DNA of 64,000 nt from Myxococcota bacterium. GTDB taxonomy: Bacteria; Myxococcota_A; UBA796. A program made the translations under genes and the position numbers. Where the stretch lies: contig JAQXDW010000151.1 of NCBI GenBank assembly GCA_029251165.1, positions 248,001 to 312,000 on the forward strand, written 5' to 3'. The notes below the pieces were generated by a model that ran no database searches, was not told the origin of the DNA, and saw nothing but the letters and a program-made list of their open reading frames with translations. Each line of letters opens with the position of its first letter. Position 1 is the stretch's first letter. This document shows, in pieces, positions 33,456-43,484 of the stretch.

Positions 33456-34203
33456 GCCCGGAGATGCTGGCGAGGATGCCGCCGAGGGCCCGGTGCGTGC
33501 GCCGGCTGCGCGGGTCCAGCGTGGAGAGGGTGACCAGACCGCAGAGCTGCGCGACCAGGGCCTCGATGGTCTCCGCCGACCACCCGCTCTGCCGACCGAT
33601 CCCGATGAGGTGCGCGACAACGGCGACATGGATGAAGGTGTCCTCGATGGTCCGAAACGGCTTGAGGTGATCGGTATAGCCATCGCCAGGCAGCACTCGG
33701 ACCGGCACGACCCCGCTGAGGCTCAGGGTGGCATGGGGAACCTCTGGAATGAACGGCAGCACGGGCTGTGGCAGCACCGTCACGCCGGCGGATGTCGCAT
33801 CCACCAGGGCGACCTTCAGCCGTGGGCGTCCGGCCTCCTCACCGACCCGGGCCACCACCAGGAGGCCACGCGCAAGGGTCCCCATCGAGACAAAGCGCTT
33901 GTCTCCAGTCAGCCGCCCCTCCGACAGCACCGCTTGAATCGACCGAGGGTGACCGCCGCCGGACTCCGTAGCGCACAGCGCGAGCAGCCAGCCTGGAGGC
34001 GCGTCTGGTACCAGATGACGGCAGGCGGCCTGATAGCCCGAGGCGAACACCAGGCCGAGGCGATCGGCTGCGAAGCCACCGCGGACAGCCATCTCCAAGG
34101 GCGGATCGCTGCGCAGCCGGTGGCGGGCGAGCCATCCGTCGATGTGCGGCGTGGTCTCAGGCTGGGGATCTGCGGTGAGCAGCAGCTCAAGCAGCGCCTC
34201 CAC
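33328..34203 (-). CDS. Acyl-CoA-dehydrogenase-like protein
   Basis: A 291-residue protein related to the middle and C-terminal parts of acyl-CoA dehydrogenases: LLALCATESGGGHPRSIQAV, then GDKRFVSMGTLARGLLVVARVG, matching the E-P-x-x-G ... G-x-K-x-x-x-x pattern of the flavin-binding beta domain. The C-terminal helical bundle is shorter than usual and no catalytic Glu can be assigned. It is shorter than the roughly 380-residue family norm, so it is divergent or truncated. GTG 34203 begins 2 bases after the stop of the PhoX-like gene. The 3' end overlaps the convergent membrane protein gene by 128 bases. Confidence 0.7.
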   Translation of the reverse strand: MEALLELLLTADPQPETTPHIDGWLARHRLRSDPPLEMAVRGGFAADRLGLVFASGYQAACRHLVPDAPPGWLLALCATESGGGHPRSIQAVLSEGRLTGDKRFVSMGTLARGLLVVARVGEEAGRPRLKVALVDATSAGVTVLPQPVLPFIPEVPHATLSLSGVVPVRVLPGDGYTDHLKPFRTIEDTFIHVAVVAHLIGIGRQSGWSAETIEALVAQLCGLVTLSTLDPRSRRTHRALGGILASISGLIASLDFSTMPEATQLRWVRDAPLLQLAGQARAARLDAARRR

Positions 34204-34205
34204 GC

Positions 34206-36107
34206 CTACTCCACGCTCAGCGCAGGAAATGGGCCGAAGTAGCCGTCGTAGGCCGCGCGATCGGCATCGTCATCGGGACCAGGCAGGCGCGGATCTCCGA
34301 ACGGGTGCTGGATGACGTTCTTGATGTAGGCCCACCCGTTGATGTTGGTGTAGCCATAGATCGAGGTGTTCTCACCGCCGTAGGGGGTGGTGAGGATTCG
34401 ATCGAGGGTGCCAGCGCGCAAGTCATAGGCCCACACCATGTCGATCGGGCGCTCGGAGGTGTCCTCGGCAATCATCAGCACCTGCACCCCAGGGATGTAG
34501 TGAATGTTGTCGGGGTTGGCGATGGCTGAGATGCTGCAGTCGTTGCCGCTGTAGGCGCTGTCCGGAGGGTAGCTGGCGGGCTCTCCGACCAGGAAGGCGC
34601 TGGCACGCTGAGCCACGTGGTCACTGCCGATGGCCGCGTCGGGCACGAGGTCGAGGGCATAGACCACCCCGCAGGTGTTCTCTTCGAGCCGGATGTGATC
34701 GCCGCTGCCACGGTCATACTGCGCGCTGCCGGCCTCCATGCCGTTGTCGATCTCCGAGATCGCGATGTAGATCCGACCGTGCTCTGGGTCGTGGGTGACC
34801 CCCTCCAGCTTCCGAAGCTCGCTGGTCGCGCCGAGCATCGCGGCGTAGCGATCGGTCTCCAGCCGCGCGGCCGCCACCGCCATGCCGTCGACCAGCGCCA
34901 GGCACTCCAGGCCGAGGTTGTCGACGTTAATTGCGGTGTAGCCCTCGGGGCACTCGTCGGTGATGAGCGGCTGTCCAGAGTCTCCCTGCTCGACGACTGC
35001 GTTGGCGGTGTCGAAGATGTCCGAGAAGACCACCCCGCCCTCAATGAGCGCCTCGACCTCCGCGTCTGTGGCGTGCCCCATCGGGATCCACTCCAGATCC
35101 GCCGCCCCCGCACCGGAACCATCAGACTGATGCCACCGCATCGCGTAGAGGTGACCCGCCGAGAGATCTCCAGCATTATCAGAATAGAAAAGGTAGAAGC
35201 TACCATTCCCTGAGTCGTTTGTGATGTAGACGGTGCGCTCGTCGGGCATCACCAGGGCCAGCTCAACGCTGGTCCGGCCGAGGCTGTGGTGGCGGGTGAC
35301 GGTGGGCACTCCGCTGGAGTCGAGGGCGACCTCGAACGGAAAGCCGTAGCGATACGGGAGGTAGTCCGCTCGGACTGCATCGAGGTCGATGTTGTCGGGG
35401 ATGCGATCCTTGTTCTCGTCCGTCTCGACGTCGTGGCCCCAGTAGCGGAAGAAGCCACGGGCGTTGAAGTCGATGTCCCGCCACACCGCCGCGCTCTCCC
35501 AATTGCGCGCATCCACCGGGTATTCCTCACCGCCGAGGTGGCTGCCCCACGGGGTGATGCTCGCCGCGCAGGGGACATGGATTCCGTGCAGCGCGGACAG
35601 GTCGATTGGCTGCGTCTCGGTCGCGGAGAGCAGACCGGTGGCTTCGTCCTGCGCGATGTGGGTGAGGTAGAGCGCGCCGGGGGTGGTCTCGATGTGGGTG
35701 ATGCTGAAGATCCCCGCATCAGTGGAGATGAGAGAAGAGAAGTCCAGCGCGCTGGAGACAACCTGATTGCCGCTGCTGTCGGTCAGGGGCTTCCCGTCGG
35801 CACCGTACAGGAGGCCGAGGGTGCCGCCGCCGACCACCTCACCGCTGCGCATCAGGACGTGGTAGTCGATGGTGGTCTCGACCGTGTCGATCCAGGCGGT
35901 TCCGGTCGCCTGGATGAGCTTCATGTCCGCCTCGGTCTGGGGGTAGCCGATGTCGGCGAACCGGAGGGAGGTCGCAGCGACCGCAGGCTCCGGTGCGGTG
36001 TCGTCGGGAACGCTCAGACCGTCCTCGCCGTCTGCGCCATCGGCACCCGCCGCTCCATCGGCACCCGCAGGCCCCTGACACGCCAGCAGCATCAACATCA
36101 TGATCAT
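34206..36107 (-). CDS. PhoX-like (DUF839) phosphatase lipoprotein with collagen-like stub
   Basis: A 633-residue lipoprotein. After a short signal (MIMMLMLLAC, Cys10) come collagen-like Gly-x-x triplets (GPAGADGAAGADGADG), then a large beta-propeller domain. PhoX family marks are LRKLEGVTHDPEHGRIYIAISE, the acidic ENTCGVVYALDL region, and IANPDNIHYIPGVQVLMIAEDTSE. PhoX enzymes are Ca- and Fe-dependent alkaline phosphatases that release phosphate from organic phosphates outside the cell. Its ATG overlaps the stop of the acidic protein gene (ATGA), and the acyl-CoA-dehydrogenase-like gene follows by 2 bases. Confidence 0.82.
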   Translation of the reverse strand: MIMMLMLLACQGPAGADGAAGADGADGEDGLSVPDDTAPEPAVAATSLRFADIGYPQTEADMKLIQATGTAWIDTVETTIDYHVLMRSGEVVGGGTLGLLYGADGKPLTDSSGNQVVSSALDFSSLISTDAGIFSITHIETTPGALYLTHIAQDEATGLLSATETQPIDLSALHGIHVPCAASITPWGSHLGGEEYPVDARNWESAAVWRDIDFNARGFFRYWGHDVETDENKDRIPDNIDLDAVRADYLPYRYGFPFEVALDSSGVPTVTRHHSLGRTSVELALVMPDERTVYITNDSGNGSFYLFYSDNAGDLSAGHLYAMRWHQSDGSGAGAADLEWIPMGHATDAEVEALIEGGVVFSDIFDTANAVVEQGDSGQPLITDECPEGYTAINVDNLGLECLALVDGMAVAAARLETDRYAAMLGATSELRKLEGVTHDPEHGRIYIAISEIDNGMEAGSAQYDRGSGDHIRLEENTCGVVYALDLVPDAAIGSDHVAQRASAFLVGEPASYPPDSAYSGNDCSISAIANPDNIHYIPGVQVLMIAEDTSERPIDMVWAYDLRAGTLDRILTTPYGGENTSIYGYTNINGWAYIKNVIQHPFGDPRLPGPDDDADRAAYDGYFGPFPALSVE

Positions 36108-38002
36108 TCGTTCGTCTCCGGAGGCACTTCGCCGTCGTCATCGTCGCCTTCTTCGGCATCGTCATCTTCGTCTTCATCGACCGCGTCGTCCAGCAGGCCG
36201 CTGCTGCTCGCGCTGACTCCGATCTCGTCGTCGCCGCGCTGGAGGGCTGCGGGCGGGACGATGGTCCGACCACCGTGAACGACCGCGTGGACCATTGGAG
36301 TCGGGTTGTCTCGGATGGCCCCCTCCAGGGCCTTGCCCTGCGTGCCGTAGCGGCCGACAAGATCCTGAATGAGACCATGAAAGCGTGGGTTTAGACCACT
36401 CACTGCGCTGATTCCCGCGAGGATAACCTCGTGATAGTCCACCAGCTCTGGCAGGACCGCCATCGCAGAGAGGCGGTTGATGTCCATGGTCAAGAGGGCA
36501 TCGCGGATCTGATCGAGCATCGGATCCTCCTCCTCTTCCCCTTCCGGAGAGACGAGGGCGTCGATAAGTTCGAGGAACCGATGAATCGAGCCGTCGGAGA
36601 ACAGCTCCTCGACCAGGCGGCTGGTGAACGCCTCGCGGTGGTTGACGTCCTGAAACAGCGACTCCGCCTCGTCGGGGTTGTCCATCGCCCACTCGACCAG
36701 CTCTCCGGCGGGGATGGCATCGAGGATGTCGGTGAGCTCCTGGTCGTCGTCCATCTCTCTGCGCAGCTCTGCCTGGACCTCGAGCCGCTGATCCATCTCC
36801 CGCATGACCCGCAGCGCCTCGGACTTCCACTGGCGGTAGAAGTACATGTCGTGGTCCATGTCGAAGTAGTTCTCCAGCTCGCTCATGTCGGCGATGATGG
36901 AGGGAAGCAGGACGCTTCGCGCCCAGTCCAGCGGGGTCTTGCCTTCCTTGAGGTCCAGCCGTGGCTCCTCGCCCTTCGTCCAGGTGTCCAGCATGCGGAT
37001 CTGACCGAGGAGGTAGGTCTTTGCCATGTCAGGCGTGGACTGCATGACCTCGTGGTAGGTCTGCAGCACGGTGAGGGTGGAGAGGAGGTCGGACTGGTTG
37101 TGGGTCTCGGCCATGTTGGCGGCGACGGTCTTGCGATCGGGAATGCCGGGGGTGAACCGGCGTCGGGTGCGCACGCCGATGTCGTTGTCCTCGTCGAGCG
37201 TGGAGACGTCCTGCTTGATGTGGTGGTTCAGGGCACGATCCAGCGGGCGGGTGTCCATCGCGATGCGGCCAAGCGGCACCTTGATGAGGTTGGGCACCCA
37301 GGACATCTGCGTGACCTGCATTCGGGTGTCGGCATCGTCCATGGGACGGCGCTGGGACTGCTGCTCGTTGGAGATCATGTCCTCAGGGGTGACGAAGGCG
37401 TTGGCGAAGCCGTTGGTGTTGGCATCGACTGCTGCCGTTAGCTCCTCATCGATGAGCGCCTCAACGACCGAGCTGTCAGCATTGAGGGCATCGGAGGTGG
37501 CCAGCTCATTCATCAGGGAGCCCAGCTCGTCGATCTCGATGAGCTCGACGATCTCCTCCACCTCCAGGTCATCCTCAGCGACCTCTTCGAGGTTCAGCTC
37601 GTCGTCGTTCAGCGAGGAGACCGCCAGGAGCTTATCGAGGACGTCCTCGTGCTCATCCACCTCCTCAGGCGCGATGTCCAGCTCCACAGCAATCACGATG
37701 TCTTCGATCTCATCCTCGTCGAGCTTCGTCGGCGTCTCGTCGATGTCCAGCTCCACCATCGCGTCTCGCAGCTCGCTGAACTCCTCGCGCTCGGTGCGGA
37801 TCTGCTGACTGCTCTTGTGGTCCGCTCCAGCCTCCGCGATGTCGTCGGAGATGGTGTCGGGCCGCATCACGCTGGCGGCCATGGGATCGCTCGCCTGACT
37901 CCGGAGCGGATCCGCGATGGTGTCGGGCGGGAGCTGCGGCAGAGTCCTGCCCTCGTCCTCACGGCGCTTCTTCTTCCGCCTCCTCGCTACACCCTTGAGC
38001 AT
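36104..38002 (-). CDS. Acidic hypothetical protein with basic N-terminus
   Basis: A 632-residue protein of unknown function. The first 16 residues are strongly basic (MLKGVARRRKKKRR); most of the rest is acidic, with dense Asp/Glu in the N-terminal 200 residues and an acidic tail (DEDEDDDAEEGDDDDG). The middle is helical (LLSTLTVLQTYHEVMQ, MYFYRQWKSEALRVMREMDQ). No signal peptide or membrane segment is visible. A GAGGG site lies 6 bases before the ATG. It is the first gene of an operon with the PhoX-like lipoprotein and the acyl-CoA-dehydrogenase-like protein. Confidence 0.78.
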   Translation of the reverse strand: MLKGVARRRKKKRREDEGRTLPQLPPDTIADPLRSQASDPMAASVMRPDTISDDIAEAGADHKSSQQIRTEREEFSELRDAMVELDIDETPTKLDEDEIEDIVIAVELDIAPEEVDEHEDVLDKLLAVSSLNDDELNLEEVAEDDLEVEEIVELIEIDELGSLMNELATSDALNADSSVVEALIDEELTAAVDANTNGFANAFVTPEDMISNEQQSQRRPMDDADTRMQVTQMSWVPNLIKVPLGRIAMDTRPLDRALNHHIKQDVSTLDEDNDIGVRTRRRFTPGIPDRKTVAANMAETHNQSDLLSTLTVLQTYHEVMQSTPDMAKTYLLGQIRMLDTWTKGEEPRLDLKEGKTPLDWARSVLLPSIIADMSELENYFDMDHDMYFYRQWKSEALRVMREMDQRLEVQAELRREMDDDQELTDILDAIPAGELVEWAMDNPDEAESLFQDVNHREAFTSRLVEELFSDGSIHRFLELIDALVSPEGEEEEDPMLDQIRDALLTMDINRLSAMAVLPELVDYHEVILAGISAVSGLNPRFHGLIQDLVGRYGTQGKALEGAIRDNPTPMVHAVVHGGRTIVPPAALQRGDDEIGVSASSSGLLDDAVDEDEDDDAEEGDDDDGEVPPETNE

Positions 38003-38078
38003 CCGACACCCTCTGAACTCAGTGAGACGATTGTCACTTCCAGCACCCCGTACCGCAAGCCGCGCCCACGTGATCCGC

Positions 38079-38101
38079 TATCATCGCACCTCCTCCGGGA
38101 G
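38079..38101 (+). promoter_or_regulatory. -10 element and ribosome site of the antiporter gene
   Basis: TATCAT at 38079-38084 and the GGGAG ribosome site at 38097-38101, which lies 6 bases before the TTG start. No consensus -35 was seen at 17 bases upstream. Confidence 0.4.
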
Positions 38102-38107
38102 CACACC

Positions 38108-39745
38108 TTGATCCACCACATTGAAATTCAGGTCCTTGTCCTCCTGCTCATTGCCTCGGTCGTGGGCATGTTTGCGCGACGCCTGAAGCTACCGTACACC
38201 CTCGCACTGGTCGTGGCGGGCTTGGCGCTGGGCTTCGTACAGCTCGACACACTGCACGGCGTAGAGCTCAACGCCGACCTGCTGATGCTGTTGTTCTTGC
38301 CGCCGCTGCTGTTTGAGGCCACCCTCCACATCAACCTCCGCGAATTCCGATCGGACTTTCCGGCAGTCATCACCTTAGCGGGGCCCGGAGTGCTCCTGGC
38401 GGTCGGCCTGACTGCCACAATGGTGTACGGCGCGCTGTCGCTGACGGGTCTGGCGCCGGACTTCGGCTGGTCCCACGCTCTGCTGTTCGCTGCGGTCATC
38501 GCAGCCACCGATCCGGTCAGTGTCCTGGCGCTGTTCAAGGAGCTGGGGGTCGGCAAGCGGCTGTACATGCTCGTCGAGGGGGAGTCGCTGCTCAACGACG
38601 GTGTGGCGGTGGTGATCTTCCTGATCATCGGCGCGGTGTTTGGGCTGACCGGTGCAGACCCGCTGACCGGCGCACCCGAGATCGCAGCGTATGGCCTGAA
38701 GACCTTCGTGTGGATGGCGGGTGCCGGCGTGGGAATTGGCCTGATGGTCGGCACTGCAGCCTCCGTGGTCTCTCGACAGATCGATGATCACCTCATCGAG
38801 GTCACCCTCACCACCCTGGTCGCCTACGGCTCATTTCTGCTCGCTGAGGAGCTGCATGCCTCCGGTGTGCTCTCCACAGTCGCCGCCGGCATGACCGTCG
38901 GCAGCGTCGGACGCTCATACGGAATGTCCGCCTCCACCCGGGTCGCGGTAGAGGACTTCTGGGAGTACATGGCCTTCCTGGCGAACTCCTTCATCTTCCT
39001 GCTCGTTGGTCTTCAATTGGAGCCTGGGCTGCTGCTCAAGAGCGCCCCGGCCATCGCAGTGGCGTTTGTCTGCATCATCCTGGCGCGGGCAGCAGTGGTC
39101 TACAGCATCGTGCCGCTGACCGGACGCTTTGTGCAGCACATCCCGCTGTCCTGGAGACACGTCATGGTCTGGGGCGGGCTGCGGGGCTCGCTGTCGATGG
39201 TGCTCATTCTCACGCTGCCAGCCACCTTCCCCGGGCGGTCAACGCTGGTCGTAGTGGTCTTTGGGGTGGTCGCCTGCTCGCTGTTCATCCAGGGACTGAC
39301 GGTCGGAAAGCTGGTCGGGAAGCTCGGCCTGCTGTCGGGCAACCCAGCCGAGCGCGATGCCTTTGAGCTGGCCCGGGGTGAGGGCCTCGCCGCTCGCCAC
39401 GCACTGCACGAGCTGCACGCGCTGAAGAGAGAGGGCATCATCAGCGGCCAGGCTGGGGAGCGGCTGGAGATGTGGTACCGCACGCGACAGGAGCATGCGG
39501 ATGAGGCCGTTCGAGAGAGCAGCGGAGAGCACATGCTGGACGAGCAGATGGTCGAGGGGATGCTGCGGCTGATGGACGCCGAGCGAGAGGGACTGCGAGA
39601 GGCCATCCGGACCGGCGCAATCTCAGGAAAGTCAGCATCAACCTTGACACATGACCTAAACCATCGGGCCGCAGAGGTCACCGACCTGGCGCACCACGAT
39701 GAGTCGACGCGTCGGGCGCACCTCAAGAAGATGCTGGGAGAGTGA
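38108..39745 (+). CDS. CPA1-family Na+/H+ antiporter
   Basis: A 545-residue protein: about 12 transmembrane helices (residues 1-410) and a cytoplasmic C-terminal helical region. Helix 5 carries AVIAATDPVSVLALF, the conserved ion-binding Asp motif of CPA1 antiporters, and EGESLLNDGVAVVIF follows. It exchanges Na+ or K+ for protons and supports pH and salt homeostasis. The start is TTG 38108, preceded by GGGAG with 6-base spacing; a TATCAT -10 element lies at 38079-38084. The long upstream open frame overlaps the divergent gene and is not coding. Confidence 0.88.
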   Translation: MIHHIEIQVLVLLLIASVVGMFARRLKLPYTLALVVAGLALGFVQLDTLHGVELNADLLMLLFLPPLLFEATLHINLREFRSDFPAVITLAGPGVLLAVGLTATMVYGALSLTGLAPDFGWSHALLFAAVIAATDPVSVLALFKELGVGKRLYMLVEGESLLNDGVAVVIFLIIGAVFGLTGADPLTGAPEIAAYGLKTFVWMAGAGVGIGLMVGTAASVVSRQIDDHLIEVTLTTLVAYGSFLLAEELHASGVLSTVAAGMTVGSVGRSYGMSASTRVAVEDFWEYMAFLANSFIFLLVGLQLEPGLLLKSAPAIAVAFVCIILARAAVVYSIVPLTGRFVQHIPLSWRHVMVWGGLRGSLSMVLILTLPATFPGRSTLVVVVFGVVACSLFIQGLTVGKLVGKLGLLSGNPAERDAFELARGEGLAARHALHELHALKREGIISGQAGERLEMWYRTRQEHADEAVRESSGEHMLDEQMVEGMLRLMDAEREGLREAIRTGAISGKSASTLTHDLNHRAAEVTDLAHHDESTRRAHLKKMLGE

Positions 39746-39760
39746 GGCCAGCGGGCAACC

Positions 39761-40999
39761 TCAGCGCGCCAGCTCCCAGGAGAGGGGGACATCCTGAGGA
39801 TCCACCGCACCAGTGGTGAGCCTGGTGCCGGTCAGCGACATCGGCCTGCCGGTGAACGGATCGACAGGAACCGCTGGAAGGTAGTCGGGAACGAGCGCCT
39901 CAAGTGTCGTCGGCAGGATGCCGTGGTCGGCGGCGTACAGGCGCGCCGCGAGCAGCACAACCAGGCCGCTTCGATGGACGCTGGTGGTGCGCTCCTGATC
40001 GGCAAACCGGGTGAAGTCAGGGGCGACAAGGTTGAGCATGATGCTGCCGACGTCGTTGTAGAAGCCTGAGGATTGGATCGGCGGTGCGTAGGTTTCCTCC
40101 TGCTCATACGGCATTGACGCCATCCGACTGACCGCAGCGCGGCAGACCCGGCGGTGCTGCGCGATGGTGGCGTCGGCGTCATAGCGGAAGGCGATAATGC
40201 GAGACTGGATGGGGTACGGGGTGACCTGACCATCCATCGACATCTCGCTGAGCAAAAGCTCCGGCCGCTCTCCCAGCTCTCGGTAGGTCGCCTCAAACAT
40301 CATGCAGTCCCGGGTCACTCCCCGTGCTGTGGCGCTGTTCGACAGGGGGCGGTTGGCCTGAAGCCCGGCCAGGGCACGGGCAAAGACCTCGCGCTCCTCC
40401 GAGCCAATCAGCGCCTCCAGCTCCTCCAGCTCTTCCATCGCGATCTCGGTCAGCGCGATGCCGATCATCACGATGATCAGATCCTCCGATCCGTCGATCA
40501 GTCGGGAGCCAAAGGTGTCGGCGAGCAGCATGTCGTCGACCGCCTCCAGGAGCAGACCAGCCTCCGCGCTCTCCCAGCCTCGGAGCACCTGGTTGCGGCC
40601 GATCTGAATCAGCGGGAAGACATCGGGGACGGCATCCTCGAAGCGCTCTCGGTAAGGCGTGCGCAGCCCGGGCCGGGTCATCGCCTGCTTGATGCGGGCC
40701 AGCGAGACCTGCTGGTGGGCCCAGACCGACGCATTCGGCGGCATGCCGATGGCCGAGAGCTGCTCCTGAGCGCTGTCGTGGTCAGCATCGTACCGCTCGA
40801 TCGACTCCAAGATGAGCTTCCAGGCGAGTGGGTCCTCCGGCAGCAGCGACGCCTTCGACGCCAGCGGCGGCTCCTCGTCCAGGGTCGGCCACTTCTTCGC
40901 AGCCTCTCCCCGCTGCCACCAGACGAGCCCTGCCCCGCCAGCCAGCGGAAGCAGCAGCAACAGAGAGAACACCGTCGCGATGGTGAACGGACGCTTCAT
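39761..40999 (-). CDS. Hypothetical membrane-anchored protein with GspG-like C-terminal segment
   Basis: A 412-residue protein with one N-terminal membrane anchor (residues about 5-28, after MKRPF) and a long soluble region. Near the end, LAARLYAADHGILPTTLEALVPDYLPAVPVDPFTG resembles the C-terminal segment of type II secretion pseudopilins, a pattern also common in uncharacterised anchored proteins. No enzyme motif was found. ATG 40999 was preferred over the frame start at 41056, because it begins exactly at the anchor. It converges with the antiporter gene. Confidence 0.75.
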   Translation of the reverse strand: MKRPFTIATVFSLLLLLPLAGGAGLVWWQRGEAAKKWPTLDEEPPLASKASLLPEDPLAWKLILESIERYDADHDSAQEQLSAIGMPPNASVWAHQQVSLARIKQAMTRPGLRTPYRERFEDAVPDVFPLIQIGRNQVLRGWESAEAGLLLEAVDDMLLADTFGSRLIDGSEDLIIVMIGIALTEIAMEELEELEALIGSEEREVFARALAGLQANRPLSNSATARGVTRDCMMFEATYRELGERPELLLSEMSMDGQVTPYPIQSRIIAFRYDADATIAQHRRVCRAAVSRMASMPYEQEETYAPPIQSSGFYNDVGSIMLNLVAPDFTRFADQERTTSVHRSGLVVLLAARLYAADHGILPTTLEALVPDYLPAVPVDPFTGRPMSLTGTRLTTGAVDPQDVPLSWELAR

Positions 41000-41168
41000 G
41001 AGATGCGCCTGCGCTCTTTGGGACCAGTCATGACACTCCTCTCCCTGGGATAGCATGCTCGGGGAGACGGGTTCGCGGAGTCAGTGGATCGCCGCTGCGC
41101 ACCCGCCCACCTGTGCTTCGTCAGGGCGGTGCAGTGCGCCTGGGTGGCGGCCCTCTGGCTCGAGTCGC

Positions 41169-43484
41169 TCACCGACCCCGTAGCAGATCTCCAAGCGAGC
41201 CGAAGCCCTCGCTCTTCGCGGGCTCAGCCTTCGGGCGCTCGCTGCGACGCGGGCGGCGATCTGGGCGCTCCTGCTGTGGGCGACGATCCGAACGACTGCG
41301 CTCCGTGTGTCCGCGATCACCCCGCCCCCGGCCAGCATCGGATCGCATGCTCAGTCCGATGCGCTTGCGGGCGACATCGACCGTCATCACCCGCACCTTG
41401 ACGACCTGTCCGGTCTTGACCACCTCGCGGGGATCCCGAACAAATCGGTCGGCGAGCTGAGAGACGTGCACGAGACCGTCCTGGTGAACTCCGACGTCCA
41501 CGAACGCGCCGAACGCCGTGACGTTGGTCACCACGCCCTCCAGGGTCATGCCCTCCTTGAGATCCGTCAGCGTCTCGACGCCGTCGGCAAACGTGGCGGT
41601 CTGGAAGCTGGGTCGGGGATCGCGGCCGGGCTTGTTGAGCTCAGAGAGGATGTCGGTGACGGTCGGGAGGCCGAACCGCTCGTCGGTGAACTGCTCTGGA
41701 CGGAGGCGGGAGAGCAGCGCAGCGTCCCCGATGAGCGACTTGACGGGTCGTCGGGTGCGGGCAGCGATGCGCTCGACGACCGGGTAGGCCTCGGGGTGAA
41801 CGGAGGAGGCATCCAGCGGATCCACACCGTCTCGAATTCGAAGGAAGCCCGCGCACTGCTCGAAGGTCTTCGCCCCGAGCCGAGGCACCTTGAGGAGCTG
41901 TCGGCGACTGGAGAACGCGCCGTTGTCGTCGCGCCAGGAGACGATGCTGCGGGCCTGAGAGGCCGAGAGCCCGGAGACGTGGGTGAGCAGCGCCGAGCTG
42001 GCGGTGTTGAGGTCTACCCCGACGGCATTCACGCAGTCCTCGACCACTCCCCCGAGGCTCTTGGACAGCTCGTGGGTGCTGACGTCATGCTGGTACTGGC
42101 CGACTCCGATGGAGCGGGGATCGATCTTGACCAGCTCGGCGAGGGGATCCTGGAGGCGACGGGCAATGGAGGCCGCGCCACGGAGAGAGACATCCACGTC
42201 CGGCAGCTCCTCGCTGGCGAGCTCGGAGGCCGAATAGACCGACGCCCCAGCCTCGCTGACGACGATCTTGGTCAGCGTGCGGCCCGCACAGCGCTTGATG
42301 AGGGTCGCAGACAGCCGATCGGTCTCCCGGCTGGCGGTGCCGTTGCCGATGGCGATCAGCTCGATGCGGTGCTTCTCGACGAGCTTCGTCAGGGTCCGCA
42401 GGCTGCCCTCGACGTCGTTGCGGGGCTGGAACGGGTAGATGGTGGCGGTGTCGACGAGCTTGCCGGTGGCATCAACCACAGCAACCTTCACACCGGTCCG
42501 AATGCCCGGGTCCAGCCCCAGCGTGATCCGAGGCCCCGCTGGGGCGGCGAGCAAGAGGTCACGGAGGTTGCTGGCAAACACACCGATGGCCTCTTCTTCC
42601 GCCCGCTGACGGATCTCAGACATCAGGGCCAGCTCGCACCGGAGCTTGACCTTGACCCGCCACGCCATCTTCGCCGCCCGCAGCAGCCAGCGATCCGCAG
42701 TCCGCTTCTTGTCGGACACCCCCAGCCGGGAGGCGACCAGGCGCTCCAGGTAGGGCGCCTCGGCATCGTGGTCGGTGTCGCGGAGCTCGACGGAGAGGGC
42801 ACCAGCCTGCTGACCGCGCAGCACCGCGAGGACCCGGTGGCCAGGCATCGTCTCAAACGGCTCGGAGAAGTCGAAGTAGTCCCGGAATTTCGCTCCGGCA
42901 GCCTCCTGTCCCTCCAGCACAGCGGCGGTCATCCGACCCTGCCTGCGCAGTCGATCCCGGACCATCTCCAGGAGGTCTGCATCCAAGGCCGCACGCTCCA
43001 TGAGGATCTGCTTCGCGCCGTCCAGGGCGGCCTTCGTGTCCACGATCTCCGCGCAGACATAGCCCGCAGCGACCGACTCCGGATCCTGCCTGGGGTCCGA
43101 GAGCAGCGCATCCAGCAGGGGCTCCAGGCCCGCCTCTCGGGCCTTCTGTGCCTTCGTCTTTCGCTTGGACTTGTAGGGCAGGTAGAGATCATCGAGCCGA
43201 GCGCGGGTCTCAGCAGCGTTGATCTTCTCGGCCAGCGCATCGGTCAGCTTGCCCTGCTCAGCGATGACCGCGAGCACCCGCTTCTTCTCGGCGCTGAGGT
43301 TGCGCAGGGTGATCAGCCGTGCGGCGAGGTGGCGCAGCTGGATGTCGTCGAGGCCGCCGGTCGCCTCCTTGCGGTAGCGGGCGATGAACGGAACGGTCGC
43401 GCCGCCGTCGATGAGGGCCACTGCGGAGTGCACCTGCCGCTCTGGAACGGACAGCTCGGCGGCAATGGTTGCCGTGACAGACAT
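41169..43484 (-). CDS. tex: Tex, S1-domain transcription accessory protein
   Basis: A 771-residue protein, the usual Tex length. In order it has an N-terminal helical domain (VPFIARYRKEATGGLDD, LYLPYKSKRKTKAQKAREAGLEPL), a YqgF-like RNase H fold (TLGLDPGIRTGVKVAVVD, AIGNGTASRETD), helix-hairpin-helix segments (SIGVGQYQHDV, GVDLNTASSALLTHVSGLS) and an S1 RNA-binding domain (LEGVVTNVTAFGAFVDVGVHQDGLVH). The C-terminus adds an Arg/Gly/Asp-rich tail of about 50 residues. Tex binds nucleic acids and affects transcription. A GGAG ribosome site lies 5 bases before the ATG. Confidence 0.96.
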   Translation of the reverse strand: MSVTATIAAELSVPERQVHSAVALIDGGATVPFIARYRKEATGGLDDIQLRHLAARLITLRNLSAEKKRVLAVIAEQGKLTDALAEKINAAETRARLDDLYLPYKSKRKTKAQKAREAGLEPLLDALLSDPRQDPESVAAGYVCAEIVDTKAALDGAKQILMERAALDADLLEMVRDRLRRQGRMTAAVLEGQEAAGAKFRDYFDFSEPFETMPGHRVLAVLRGQQAGALSVELRDTDHDAEAPYLERLVASRLGVSDKKRTADRWLLRAAKMAWRVKVKLRCELALMSEIRQRAEEEAIGVFASNLRDLLLAAPAGPRITLGLDPGIRTGVKVAVVDATGKLVDTATIYPFQPRNDVEGSLRTLTKLVEKHRIELIAIGNGTASRETDRLSATLIKRCAGRTLTKIVVSEAGASVYSASELASEELPDVDVSLRGAASIARRLQDPLAELVKIDPRSIGVGQYQHDVSTHELSKSLGGVVEDCVNAVGVDLNTASSALLTHVSGLSASQARSIVSWRDDNGAFSSRRQLLKVPRLGAKTFEQCAGFLRIRDGVDPLDASSVHPEAYPVVERIAARTRRPVKSLIGDAALLSRLRPEQFTDERFGLPTVTDILSELNKPGRDPRPSFQTATFADGVETLTDLKEGMTLEGVVTNVTAFGAFVDVGVHQDGLVHVSQLADRFVRDPREVVKTGQVVKVRVMTVDVARKRIGLSMRSDAGRGRGDRGHTERSRSDRRPQQERPDRRPRRSERPKAEPAKSEGFGSLGDLLRGR

